DNA of 64,000 bases from Orientallactaga sibirica (taxonomy: Eukaryota; Chordata; Mammalia; Rodentia; Dipodidae). Numbering within the stretch: position 1 is the first letter of the stretch; the number at the start of each line of letters is the position of its first letter. Below the pieces are notes generated by a model. The model was given only the letters and a program-made list of their open reading frames with translations. It had not been told where the DNA came from and ran no database searches. The DNA lies in NCBI GenBank assembly GCA_036365145.1, contig JAEOAD010000004.1:50557001-50621000 (forward strand), read 5' to 3'. Shown here one piece after another: positions 23,377-34,510 of this stretch. Position numbers and translations under genes: made by a program.

Positions 23377-25402
23377 AGTATACTGAAACCATAAAGTAAG
23401 ATGTTTCCTTATCACATTCTCAAAGTATAAAGGAAAATAGATAACAGAATTAAAATGTCACAACTAGTTATAACAAAATTTATTCAGTCTTAAAAGAAAC
23501 ACATTCAAACAACTACAAATTAAATAACACTGAAACAAAAATTAAAGATGAAAGGATAAGGGAGAATAATTTATATCAAAATTGTGGAATACAAAAAAAA
23601 CAAAACTGAGAAAAATTGTACTGTTAAATCACTCCATTATTGATTAAAAGAGGTTTAAAAAGGATTATGATTTACTATAAGTAACTAGAAAAATAAATCC
23701 AATGAACTAAAGATAATTACCATAGATAAAAATAATTTTATAAAGTACATTTAATTAAGAAATATTACTTTTAACAAAACTCTATTTGTGTCTGATTAGA
23801 GAGTACAAACCAAGATAATTTTAAAGCCTGATTGCCACATAAACCTAAATCAAATACTAGTTATTGTTTCCATCATTCCATCTTCCTAAGTGCTTTGATC
23901 TTCTGTCCAATCTTGTGTTGCTGTAAGTATTCCTGACCACCCAGGTATAGTTGTTTGGGTGTCTCATGTATCTGCACAGATGTTAAGCAGAGCTCAGATG
24001 CCTTCTGCACACAGCTTTAGGCTTTGTAAGCCATGTTTGTTGTCCATCCCAAGGGAGAGGGAGAGAGAGACAGAGAGAGAGAGAAGTTCAAGGACCATGT
24101 TTAAGTCTAGGTTAGACTTAAATACTGCTATTAATAAATTAAAGAAACAACATCCTATAATAATCCTGAATCCAGCTTGATTAGTAACAATTCTAAGCCT
24201 ATTTTCATATTTACTGGCCTTTTGACTAGGTTGAGTTCCCCCAGATGAAGACAGTAAATAAATAAATTCACTCAAATCTCTTGATTATAGGAACTATAGA
24301 AATTATAATAAATGTCTGTTTCTGAACTATTGCCATCTGCCTAGAGAATACCCAAAGGCAGGGCAGGTCTACAGTAAAGCTCAGTTCCTCACTACCCGAT
24401 TTTAAAATCGGTTGCAAAGTCTTCTTAGATGATTTCCTAGGTTGAAATTAAGAAGACAAATTAGAGTATGATCACAAAATGGGCCAGAACTTAACCTAAT
24501 GAGACCATATGAAAAAAACAAAGACTCGTGGGATGAATTACCAGGGTCAGTTGTAGCCACCATTTCGAATGGTTTGATGTAATAAAGTTCAACTTCAAAA
24601 TGATGACTGATGTGACCAATCACATAAAGGAATAGTATGCACCTATTTTCATCCATTTTTGTAGAAGCATTTAACTCAAGCACAAAGGCACACTCTTTAA
24701 CTGGAATATATGGCAAAACAGTAAGTGAATGTGATGAGGAGAGAAGTCTAATTTTATGCGGTATTTTAAGTGAATATCTTCTCCCTCTTTTAGATCCTAG
24801 GTTATAGATATTTTTTCTTAAACCATCCATTGAAGACGCTCCAAAAGCCTATGCTTTAAACAATCAAAAAATACAGAGAGAATTCCTTTGCTGCCATCAT
24901 CAGATGAGATTGCAGCCTGTCCATTTTCACTCTGCAGCTGGTGGGAAAGCCAAAGTAGGCCATGAGAACACTCCACTGTTAGTGTCACAGCTGTAAGAGG
25001 AACATCTGAAGTAGACAGTTCTTTCTTACAGTATTTTGATGTATGAAATTTGTTAATCCCACAACATTATAAGTATAGTGAGAATATGCTTTTGAATTGT
25101 TACCAGTTTGTGGACGTGCCATCATTAGTAATAATAGAAAAGAAATATAGTTTTTTGCAATGGGTTCTACTTAGGTATAGGATTATTCCAAGGTTATATC
25201 ATGGTTATTTAAATATAACTTCAATCATATTTGGAAAGGACATGGCCAGTGGATAAGTAGAATATATGTGTAATACATAACAAATTAGCATAGAGGCAGA
25301 AAATAAACAATTTGAAGTGGAAATGTTAGTTTAGAACAGAGATTAAAGGGAACAGTGAACAAAGAGGAAAATGTAGATCTTGCTTTGTTTAAATTACATT
25401 TA
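23377..25402. other. AT-rich unique sequence
   Basis: About 2 kb with no confident repeat apart from a GA-rich run at 24,053-24,085. A 142-codon minus-strand frame (24,402-24,830) crosses it without recognisable domains. In AT-rich DNA one frame of that size is near chance expectation. Confidence 0.4.
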
Positions 25403-25675
25403 TGTGTGTGTGTCAGCGTGTATATGTGTGTGTTTGTAGCTATGCAGGTACAATGCACATTTGGTCAGAGGACAACTTCAAGGTATCCATCCTCTCCCCC
25501 TACCTTCTTGTGAGACGAGTGTATGGCAGACAAGCTGGCCCACAATCTTCCCAATGCTGCAGGATTCTTAGATGCACAGACCACATTATTACAGCCCTAT
25601 GGAGGATTGAACCTGGGTTAGCAGGCTTGCAAACACACACTTTCAATGACTGAACTACATTTCCAATCCCCATTT
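25403..25675 (-). mobile_element. B3-type SINE
   Basis: Read on the minus strand this is a B3: plus-strand TG-rich start, 'ggtcagaggacaacttcaag', 'tggaggattgaacctgggtt' and 'ctgaactacatttccaatcc'. Confidence 0.6.
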
Positions 25676-25682
25676 TGTTATT

Positions 25683-25780
25683 TTTAGGACAGGGCTTAAC
25701 TCTTTAGCTCAAGATTGCCTAAAACTCTTGGTTTTCTTGCTACAGTCTCCCATGTGCTAGAATTACCATGCCCAGCTAAC
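25683..25780 (-). mobile_element. B1-related SINE fragment
   Basis: 'acagtctcccatgtgctaga' followed by 'attaccatgcccagctaa' is the complement of the B1 5' half. It abuts the B3 copy, perhaps as part of one composite insertion. Confidence 0.5.
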
Positions 25781-26534
25781 CTTGCTCCTAATTTTCTAGA
25801 GACAATCAACTTGAATGATATGACTCTACAATATCTTTTGTGCAGAAAGGTTTATATACTAAAACTATATAGGCTTATATTTTTTATTTTCTAGGACTAT
25901 TCTCTTTCTTTTTATAGTCTTACAGAATAAAATGAATAACTGGTTATTTTATAAAGTGAATATCTAAATCAACAAGTCTAGATGTAAATGCATCTATTTG
26001 CCCCCTTCTCCCACTTCAAGTCAGTGAAAAAAGCAAAGTGAAACCAGATTTCTTTCATTTTACCATCTTCCAAAAGTGCTTTAATTATTTCTTGCTTCAG
26101 CAATTGCAAAATAGTTGACTTTTTTAGAGCAGTCAATACTACTTCTTTGTTTCTTTGCAATTTCCAAGATGAAAAAAAAAAAAGTTATGGCCCTGCAATA
26201 GAGGCATGAGTCTCCTATCGTTACTAGGGCTTTATGCCAGAACTGTCTACGCTACAGCATCCTTTCTAAGTCTCTAGGGAAGAACCAATTTCATTGATTT
26301 TTCCAGCCAGTAGTGATCCATTACATTCTTGGCTCACGTCCCTCCCTTCATTGCTATAGACAACATGGTGACATGACCTACATGCTCTCTCTCTCTCTCT
26401 TTGATGGACAGCCTTAATTTTGTATTATGAGGTCCCTTCTTATTATGTTTGGCCTGTCTCAAGAGTCTTTATTTAATCACATCTGCAAAGCTCATTTTGT
26501 CAGATAAACTGGAAAAGAAGATTTGAGTACTGTG
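25781..26534. other. Unique sequence
   Basis: No element recognised other than a short CT run near 26,388-26,402. Confidence 0.35.
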
Positions 26535-26878
26535 GGGTTTTGAATGTGAAATGCCACCCCCCCCCATAGCCATGTGTTTAGACTACTTGGTCCCCTGCTG
26601 GTGGCAACCTAGGAAGGTTTGGAGCCTTTGGAGGGTGGTGTCTTTCTGGAGGAAATGTGTTTCTGGAGATAAGCTTTGGAGTATTGTAACCCAGCTTAAG
26701 TCCAATACTAAGACTATTTTCTTCTTGTAATAATGTAATGATGTAAGCCCACTTCTAAGCCATACTTTCCCCAACTATGATGTAACTTCTCCTTCAAACT
26801 ATAAGCCAAAATAAATCATTTCCTCCCATTAGCTGCTTCTGGTCAAGTGTTTTGTCCAGGCAACAAGAGGGTAACTGC
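26535..26878 (+). mobile_element. URR1-like non-autonomous element
   Basis: Starts 'ggttttgaatgtgaaatgcc', contains 'ggaggaaatgtgtttctgga' and 'aagccaaaataaatcatttc', and ends 'caagaggGTAACTGCTA'-like. This start and end are those of the rodent URR1 family, classed as hAT-Charlie DNA elements. Family name from memory. Confidence 0.6.
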
Positions 26879-27568
26879 TAAAAGGGTTGATAGTAAATAT
26901 TTAAAGACTGTTGAGGGAGAGGGAGGACATGATTTTGTCTACATAGTACTACTTAGAAAGTTGAGTCTAAATTCAATATGGTATAAGACAGAGAAAGGCA
27001 GATTAAGAAAGAGAACAATCCATTTAAATTCCTTTCTTATCACTAAAATGTCAATTGAAGAGGTTATTTTAATTACTGAGATGCTAAATGAGGAAAATTT
27101 TCTGTTACGACAGAAGCCATTCTTTTCCAAGACAGTAATGTCTTAATTTGGACTATGAAATACTTAAATAAGTTACAGATAAAAATTACATTCCATTTAC
27201 CACTATCTGCCTTATCTGTCCTCTCACAGATAAGAAAATGGAAACCTGAGGGGGGAAAAAAACAGTTAAGAAAGTCATGTTTAATAAGTTCTGTGAAAAG
27301 CATCTAATTACTTACACAATTATGTTCAAGTTAACACCAATCAGCTTCTATGCAATCTTTGAAGTGCCCTGTTTTTATCAATACTGTTTCTATAATCTGC
27401 TCTACAAATTATTCTTTCTAACCCATGCCACTTATCAGTTCCCCTTGTTGATGCTATGTATGTACCATTTGGCTGGATAATTTATTGACTAATCTGTGTT
27501 TTCATTCATTACTTCATTCTGTTGATATTTTGTTGACAAAGCTTGAAAGATTTGCATTAGACAGTGGT
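26879..27568. other. Unique sequence
   Basis: No repeat or exon recognised; AT-rich. Confidence 0.35.
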
Positions 27569-27578
27569 CAAGAAACAA

Positions 27579-27866
27579 TTTTTTACTATTTTTTTTTTAT
27601 TTTTATTTTTAGAGACACAGAGAGAGACAGACAGAGAAAGAGGGTAGAGGGAAACAGATAGAGAATGGGCACGCCAGCAGTCTCTCAGCTGCTGTGGACA
27701 AAATCCAGATGTGTTCGCCCCCTTGTGATCAAGTGCAGCATTGTGCCCCTGCGTCACTTTGCATCTGTCTAAACGTGGGACCTGGAGATTGGAACCGCTG
27801 GAGATTGAACCAGCGTTCTTAGGCTTAGGAGGCAGGCGCCTTAACCGCTAAGCATCTCTCTAGCCC
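27579..27866 (-). mobile_element. B2-like SINE ('cagctgctg' subtype), 10-bp target duplication
   Basis: T-rich left end, purine run, 'cagcagtctctcagctgctg', 'gcccccttgtgatcaagtgc', a duplicated 'gagattggaac' stretch and 'aagcatctctctagcccc'. It is flanked by perfect 'caagaaacaa' (27,569-27,578 and 27,867-27,876). The subtype carries about 40 bp more than the other B2-like copies. Confidence 0.9.
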
Positions 27867-28211
27867 CAAGAAACAAATTTTATTTGTGTTTACTTAAAAT
27901 ATATTTCCACCAAATAAGACAATAAAGTGGGATATAAGATTAAATAGATGTATTAAATGCTTCAGCTTTGAATTGAATGGAATAGAAAATTGAATACAAA
28001 TTTTATTTAGTGGCAACTAAATATCGCCTATGCTACTTTCTTTGCATAACAGTATATTCATATATGTATGTGTATTATTGCTTTACTGTGTTTCATTATA
28101 GAATAAAGTGAAAATATGTCTCAATTTTTCTATTATTTTTTTATGCTACATGACATAAAAATTATGTCATTCTCTATAGGTATGCTAAAATCTTACTTAA
28201 AAACTGGGCCT

Positions 28212-28455
28212 GGGCTGGAGAGATGGCTTAGCAGCTAAGGTGCCTGCCTGCCAAGCCTAAGAATGCCTGTTCGAATCTCCAGTTCCCACGTTTAGCCAGA
28301 CTCAAAAAGTGAGGCAAGAGCACAATGTTGCACTTGCCCACAAGGGGGTGGATGCATCTGGAGTTCGTTCAGAGGCTGAAATGGCTCTGGCACACCCATT
28401 CTCTCTCTCTCTTTGTCTCTTCCTCTCTGTCTTTCCCAAAAAAAAAAAAAAAAAA
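28212..28455 (+). mobile_element. B2-like SINE
   Basis: Head 'gggctggagagatggcttag', 'tgttcgaatctcc' B box, 'cccacaagggggtggatgc', CT run and 17-18 A tail. Confidence 0.9.
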
Positions 28456-28457
28456 GA

Positions 28458-28610
28458 TGGGCTTGAAAGGTGGCTTAGTGGTTAAATCACCTGCCTCCTA
28501 AGCCTAAAGAACGACGGGTCCAATCTCCAGGTCCCACCTTTAGCTAGATGCAAAGTGCCACAAGGGTGCAATGCAATAAGTAAGTAAAAATAAAATATAT
28601 TTTTAAAAAA
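28458..28610 (+). mobile_element. Second, internally deleted B2-like SINE
   Basis: Directly follows the A tail of the preceding copy: 'gggcttgaaaggtggcttag', 'gcaaagtgccacaagggtgc', then jumps to an 'aagtaagtaaaaataaa' tail, skipping most of the 3' body. Tandem SINE pair. Confidence 0.8.
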
Positions 28611-29507
28611 TTTAATACCTTCTCTAATATTTATTCTGTTTATATATTTCTGTTTAATTCACTTATAGCTATACATATATCACTCTGGACTTCACACTGT
28701 TATGGTTTTTCCAAGTACCTGTACATGAGGCCCACTGGATTTTACATATTTCTGAAATTGAAAGTGTCATTCATCCTTATTTTAATTTCATTCTTCCTTT
28801 TCTCTTACATTTTAGTCTTGTTAATTTTAATTGGTGTTCATTTATTTTTGTTAATAAAGCCAAGATTATCTTTTAATTTGGGCCTAATTTTATTAGTTTT
28901 TACATTTCCTTTTTTTTAAAGATGTGATTCTTCATATATAGTTTTTAAACCAGATTTGAATATTTCAATTTAAAATTAACAAATCACAATTCTGTATTAC
29001 TATAAGATTATTTTGTTTAAAATTGACAAATTGCAAAAAATAACCAAAGAATATCTCTATTGTAGGTTATTTTATCCAGGTAAGCAAAACAAACAAACAA
29101 ACAAACAAACAAACAAACAAACAAAAAACAGTGCAGCTGCTTTAACCTAGGAGTAAGGTCATAAAGACAGTCTGTTGCCAGGAATGTACATGCAAGCAAC
29201 CATCAAAAAGAGTTTTAAATACAAAACCAAAACTACTTGTATCAATGGCAAAATGCTTTGCTGAGTCAAGCATAAAGCAGGGTGGGGTGTGGGCACGTAT
29301 TCCATGGATGTGTTCTCTAGGACTAAGATGGAAGTACCTTCTTGAACTGTTATACTCCATCCAGACACCCCTACAATGTGCAGATCTGGAACTTCCAAAG
29401 CACTGCAGCTCCCCATCGGAAATAAGACAGGATGTTTCTGTAATCTAGTGACACTTGTAGAAGGCCAAGTATAGTCCAGAGGAAAAAATGAAATCAGAAA
29501 TCATATT
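28611..29507. other. Unique sequence with CAAA microsatellite
   Basis: Contains about ten CAAA units at 29,082-29,126. The remainder is unassigned. Frames on the minus strand at 29.1-29.4 kb have no recognisable domain. Confidence 0.5.
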
Positions 29508-29522
29508 AAAAATGGGGATCAT

Positions 29523-29715
29523 GGCGCTGGAGAGATGGCTTAGCGGTTAAGGCACTTGCCTAAAAAGCCAAAGAATCCCGGTTCAACTCTCCAGGATCCA
29601 CAAAAGCCAGATGCACAAGGGGGCACATGCACCTGGAGTTTATTTGCAGTGGCTGGAGACCCTGGTGTGCCCATTCTTTCTCTCTATCTCTCTCTATCTC
29701 CCTCTTTCCTTCAAA

Positions 29716-29758
<43 letters not shown>

Positions 29759-29765
29759 ATTTTTA
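29523..29765 (+). mobile_element. Young B2-like SINE with 15-bp target duplication
   Basis: Complete head, B box 'ggttcaactctcc', body 'gccagatgcacaagggggca', CT run and about 14 AAAT units. It is flanked by identical 15-mers 'aaaaatggggatcat' (29,508-29,522 and 29,766-29,780). The uncorrupted duplication implies a recent insertion. Confidence 0.95.
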
Positions 29766-29780
29766 AAAAATGGGGATCAT

Positions 29781-31085
29781 TAAGTGCTCTCGATATGTTT
29801 CATTATTTTATTCATTGTCTGAAATCTTTCTGTGCTATAAAAGAAAACAAAACAACAACAACAAAAAAAAAAACAGCCAAACACAGCCTTTTTTAATACT
29901 TTTGTCTTAACGGAGATATAATTGGAACAACTGGAAATGAATCCCTATTAGTATTCCCAATATATTCAAAACAGCAAGCATCTTTATTCATGATTTGTAC
30001 TACCATAGAATGGCAAGGATGTACAAAGTTCATTGAAGGGAATAGTGGAAACAAAACCTCAGAACCAAAGAAAGGTTTTTCTCCATCATGTGATCACAGG
30101 CAGGCCAAATGAACAGTGACTCCTCCACAAGCAAAGCAACAAATAATAAGTAGAAGCAGAGAAAACAGGAGGGGGAAAAGAAATCAGTCTAATAATGCTA
30201 CACATCACAGACCTTAATTATTAATTCTTGAAATTACAAAAACGATTTAACAAGCATATTGCAGTTTTCTCTCTTTCTCTGTGGTCGGCTATCTGCTGGA
30301 AGATGGAAGATGGCTCTCAGGCAGGGGCTCACCTGAAAATCTCAACTCTCTTATTGTTCCAAAGGGAAAACAGTCCAGGAATAAAATCATCTCCATATTC
30401 TCAACCACAGAGAAATGAAGTAAAAGGAAAGAAAAAGACCAGCCAGAGATTTCTCTCCCCATCTGATTTTGAACACTGCTGATAAAGGATCTTTGCCTCC
30501 AGTGCTATAAACGGTAGTGCTCCTTCACACCAGAGGTGCTGAGGATTGTCTTGCAGTTCTCCATCATCAGACATGACTCAGAATTGTGAAATGGCCCAAG
30601 CATAGGAAGATCCACTACCTGGAGAGGCACCCTGGAGCTCCTGGCAAGCACAAGGTGCAGGGAGAGGATGGGGAAGATTTTATACTTCTTCATAGAAATC
30701 TCAACACTACATAATTGAAGTTGTTTTGACTTAATATTTTCTGGAGTTGAACTTCTTTGAGCCAGTTAATACCATTAAATTGATAATTTCCTTCTAGTTC
30801 TCATGTTTTTACTGAATAAAATGTTTTGGAATGTGTAACACTGGCACATCTAAACATGTTCTGTAAATGTGTTAGTTAATCTTAAATACTGATTATTGAA
30901 ACAGTAACAATAATCTGTAAAACTCAAATAGATGATAATAGCTCAAAAGAGAATACATTAAACAGAAACAAATTGTCATGCAATATGTGTACAATCCAAA
31001 AGGATTAAATCAGAGATGATCAGTCAAGGATTCAAGTTGTAATCTTAGGAAAGTTATTTTTTACCTATAATCACCTAATATATGG
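29781..31085. other. Unique sequence
   Basis: No repeat recognised. The interval 30,280-30,690 is less AT-rich and has frames of 60-80 codons on both strands, but no splice-bounded exon or protein family could be recognised. Confidence 0.35.
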
Positions 31086-31695
31086 CACTGTGGTAGTTTG
31101 AATGTAAATGGCCCCATAGACTTTTTTTTTTTTTTGGAGAGAGACACAGAGAGAGATAGAGAGAGAGGGAGAGGAAGGCAGATAGAGATGGGCGCACCAG
31201 CAGCCTCTCAGCTGCTGCAAATGAAATCCAGATGCGTGCTCCTACTTGTGGTCAAGTGAAGCATTGCGCCCTTGCATCACTTTGCATCTGGCTAAACGGC
31301 GACCTGGAGATTGGAACTGCTGGAGATTGGAACCCGTGTTCTTTAGGCTTAGGAGGCAGGCACCTTAAGTGCTAAGCCATCTCTCTAGCCCTAGACTGTT
31401 ATTTTTGATTAAGCTTCCCACTTAGTCTCTATCAGGTGAAGCCCTGCTGAAGAAGGTGTGTCACTGGATGCTAATCTTGAGTCTAACCCTACTACGTGTG
31501 TCCCTAGTCGCCTCATGCTGGATGGGGCTGACTATTCCCTACTCTCTCTTTCTGCCTTGGATGTATGAAGTGAGCCTGGTTCTTCCACCAAAATGAAGCT
31601 TTTCCTGGAATCTATAAGCCTGAATTAAATCCTTTCCTCCTAGAAGCTTCTGGCTGGGTGTTTGTCCCAGCAATGAGAAGATAACTTCAACAAGT
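31086..31695 (+). mobile_element. URR1-like element split by a SINE
   Basis: The left end 'ggtagtttgaatgtaaatgg' (31,091) and the right part (31,398-31,695, with 'gaagaaggtgtgtcactgga', 'gaattaaatcctttcctcct' and 'cccagcaatgagaagataac') form one element. It is interrupted at 31,123-31,391 by a B2-like SINE. Confidence 0.65.
31123..31391 (-). mobile_element. B2-like SINE inside URR1-like element
   Basis: The 'cagctgctg' subtype, minus strand: T run, purine run, 'cagcagcctctcagctgctg', 'aagccatctctctagccc'. The 6-bp flank 'tagact' repeats at 31,117-31,122 and 31,392-31,397. Younger than its host. Confidence 0.85.
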
Positions 31696-31779
31696 ACACA
31701 AGGTAATTGAACAAAAATAGAAATTATTAAACTTGTCTTTGATTAATTCATCAATCAAGAAGTATAGCATAAGGGATAT

Positions 31780-32990
31780 AGGAACTAAAGGGGAAGATAG
31801 AAAAACAAGCAAGCTAATCTAGGCCTAAATACACTAGTGATGATTTTCAGTCTGGATGAAATAAATCTACTTTCTCATTATATCAAACATACCCTAAATA
31901 TTATGAAAATAAGAGTAAAGCAACACCAAACAATAAACCAATAAAAGGATTTGTAACTATAGTATAATTATATCAAAAGATTAGAGAGAGGTGCATCACT
32001 AAAAATTATATAATAGTAAATTCAAACATAATTAATAAGATGATCTAGCAATATACTTCTTTTCATATAACTACACTATATTTCAACATGTCGAGTACAA
32101 ATATTGACAAAATTAAATCAGAAACCACAAATCCACAATCATCACTCACATAAGGTGACTAGAAATCAGGAATCATATAGCATATTTGAGTGATCCCATT
32201 ATGCAAAATGACCTACTTGAGATAAAGGACACACTACCCAACATCAATAGAATACATTTTCCTCTGAGGTTACAAGGGGCATTTAACAAAATGGACATTC
32301 TTGAGCCATAAAACCAAAGGCTTGAAAATAATTCAGAATATTTTTCTGAGTACAATGGAATTAAGTTGATAGTAAATAACAATAGAAAAGAAAAATATCT
32401 AAGTATTAGTTATTGAACAACAGACTGCTAACTAGCCTACTGGATAAACAAATTATTAGAGAAACAAGATGCTATTTTGAAGTAATTGAAAATGGAAACA
32501 GGACGGGAATGGGTAGAGTGCAGCCGGAGAGCTAAGTGAGATTTATGAGCTAAAATGCATACTGTGATATGGAAGAAAGGCTGAACATTCATAATTAAAG
32601 AGTCTATCTTGAGAAGATAGGAAAATATCAGCAACTCAAAACCAAATAAAAAGAACAAAGTAAGTAATAAGGGCAAGATGCAAAAACAACAGAATGGAAA
32701 CACATGAACAGTAGAGGACTCAGCAAAACGAATTTAGTTCTTAAAAGAAGTTGAAAACAGAAAACTATTAAAACCAATTAAGAAATTGAAGATTTTACTA
32801 AATTAAGAATTTTAATGTTGCATCACTATGCAAGAGTAAGGTGAAGGAATAACATTGTTTTAACAAATTAAACATTTAGATAAAAATTACCAAGTTTTGG
32901 AAAAACACAATTTTCTGAATATGTCCTGGGAACAAATGGAGAAAGTGAGTATTTCTACACCAATTTTAATAACTGAAGGACTATTAAGCA
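31780..32990 (+). mobile_element. Decayed LINE-1 ORF2 fragment
   Basis: 'aggacacactacccaacatc' and 'aatagaatacattttcctct', then 'ttctgagtacaatggaatta' and 'taaaaattaccaagttttgg', follow the order of mammalian L1 ORF2 (end of the endonuclease region into reverse transcriptase). Many stops and indels leave no open frame, so it is a pseudogene fragment. The right boundary is clear by about 32,990; the left boundary is uncertain. Confidence 0.65.
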
Positions 32991-33019
32991 ATTGCTTCCA
33001 GAGAAAATACCAAGTACAA

Positions 33020-33226
33020 GGCTGGCTTAGTGGTTAAGGTGCTTGCCTGTGAAGCTTAAGGATCCAGGTTCTACTCTCCAGGTCCCACATAAACCAAATG
33101 CACATGGTGGCACAAGCATCTGGAGTTCATTCTCCATGGCTAGAGGCCCTGGCATGCCCATTCTCACACACTCTCTCTCTGTCCCTAACAAATAAATAAT
33201 AAAATCTTAATTTTTTAAAAAAAAAG
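33020..33226 (+). mobile_element. B2-like SINE
   Basis: 'ggctggcttagtggttaagg' (a small deletion has removed 'agagat' from the head), 'cccacataaaccaaatgcac', 'catgcccattctcacacact' and an A-rich tail. Confidence 0.85.
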
Positions 33227-33284
33227 AATGGCTTTTTTTTTCTTCAAAGAAAACTCATGGCCAAGATGATTTTTATTAATGAAA

Positions 33285-34510
33285 CTTTTTTATTAGTTAT
33301 GTATATATTATGTATACAGTCATGCTGGTACCATCATTAGCCTCCTCCCTGTCCTCCCCCCTCTGAAGGGACTCTCCTCATTGAAGAATATGGGTCATGC
33401 ATTGTGAGGATAGCTCAGTTATGGGGAAGAGTCAATGTCTCTATGCATAATGTCCCAACCTGTGGCTCGAACAATCTTTCTGTCCCCTCTTCCGCAAATT
33501 TCTCTGAGTTGGGATGGTTTTAGGTCTACTTCAGTGATGAGGTCTAGGGAGCCTCTGTGTCTTTGGATTATCTGGTTTCTTAGGAGTTGCGTATTCTCTG
33601 TGCCCATCTCCTTCACCCTTGTGTTGGTACCAGGTTCACCAAGAAAGCAGCACTCCTGCTCATTTCCCCAATAACTCTATGGTTTCAGCTTGGGCCCTGG
33701 TGAGGTACAATGGGCTGATTCTCTTCTCAGGTTCTGTGTCCATCTGAAAAAGAGAAGCAAATTCTCCAACACAGAGAGAAGTCAGCACCAGTTAAATGGG
33801 ATAAGCATTATTATTTTAGAGAGAATTTCATAGGTCTAGGCCCTCTTGTAGCCCATGATTGGTGGGAACTTGATATTGGAGAGTGGGGTCATTATTTGGA
33901 TATGGTTCTGACTTGTTTCCCAGTTCCAGCTATGGGTTCTATTCCACTGAGCAGATCTGTTAGCCAAATCAAGAACAGTTGGTTATCCATCATGGCTGTG
34001 TGCCACTATTGTCCTTGTGTGAGCATCATGTCAGGTTGTTTGCTGCTGAGAAGCTTAGATCACAATTGTTTGAACAATTGTTGGTCACTTTCCCCCAGTC
34101 ACTCATGTAGCACCTTCTGGAAGTAGACAAGCTAACTGTCTGGGGACTGACTCCCTTCCAGATTCCAACCAGGTCACTCCATGTTCCATACCAACAGCAT
34201 ATGGTGTCTTCAGCAGTAGGGTCTTACCATTAACCTTTGGTAGGTCATCAAGAACTCTGACAGAAATCTGTCTTCTTTTGGGAAACCTTGTAGGTGTCTC
34301 TGATCAACAGCTCGTTGTGGATGTTAACCACATGCTGGTTCTGGGAATTACACTTCAGTGCCAAAGGAAAAGAAGGACAAAACACAGGTAATATAGAAGA
34401 GGAAGAGAGAAGAGAGAGAAGAGGGAGAGAGAGAAAAAGAGAGAGAGAGAGAAGCAGGAGAAGCTTAAGTTTAGTCTTCATCATAACCCTCTCCAGGGCC
34501 CTGTGAATCA
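33285..34510 (-). mobile_element. Long LINE-1-type 3' region (antisense)
   Basis: Begins with a T tract and 'tattagttatgtatatatta', continues with C-rich text ('cctcctccctgtcctccccc') and over 1 kb of non-coding sequence distantly similar to 12.55-13.25 kb. Frames of 60-80 codons on both strands are not gene-like. It contains a GA-rich tract at 34,385-34,460. Identity as an L1 3' UTR is inferred from this paralogy; another retroelement class is possible. Confidence 0.4.

Noticed and set aside
24396..24411. Perfect 16-bp palindrome CCGATTTTAAAATCGG
   Set aside because: About one perfect 16-bp palindrome is expected by chance in 64 kb, and nothing nearby supports a function.
24402..24830. 142-codon minus-strand open frame
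   Set aside because: About one frame of this size is expected by chance in 64 kb of AT-rich DNA read in six frames; no domain, splice sites or homology recognised.
31780..32990. Possible intact L1 ORF2
   Set aside because: The sequence follows ORF2 order but is full of stops and indels; only a decayed fragment remains.
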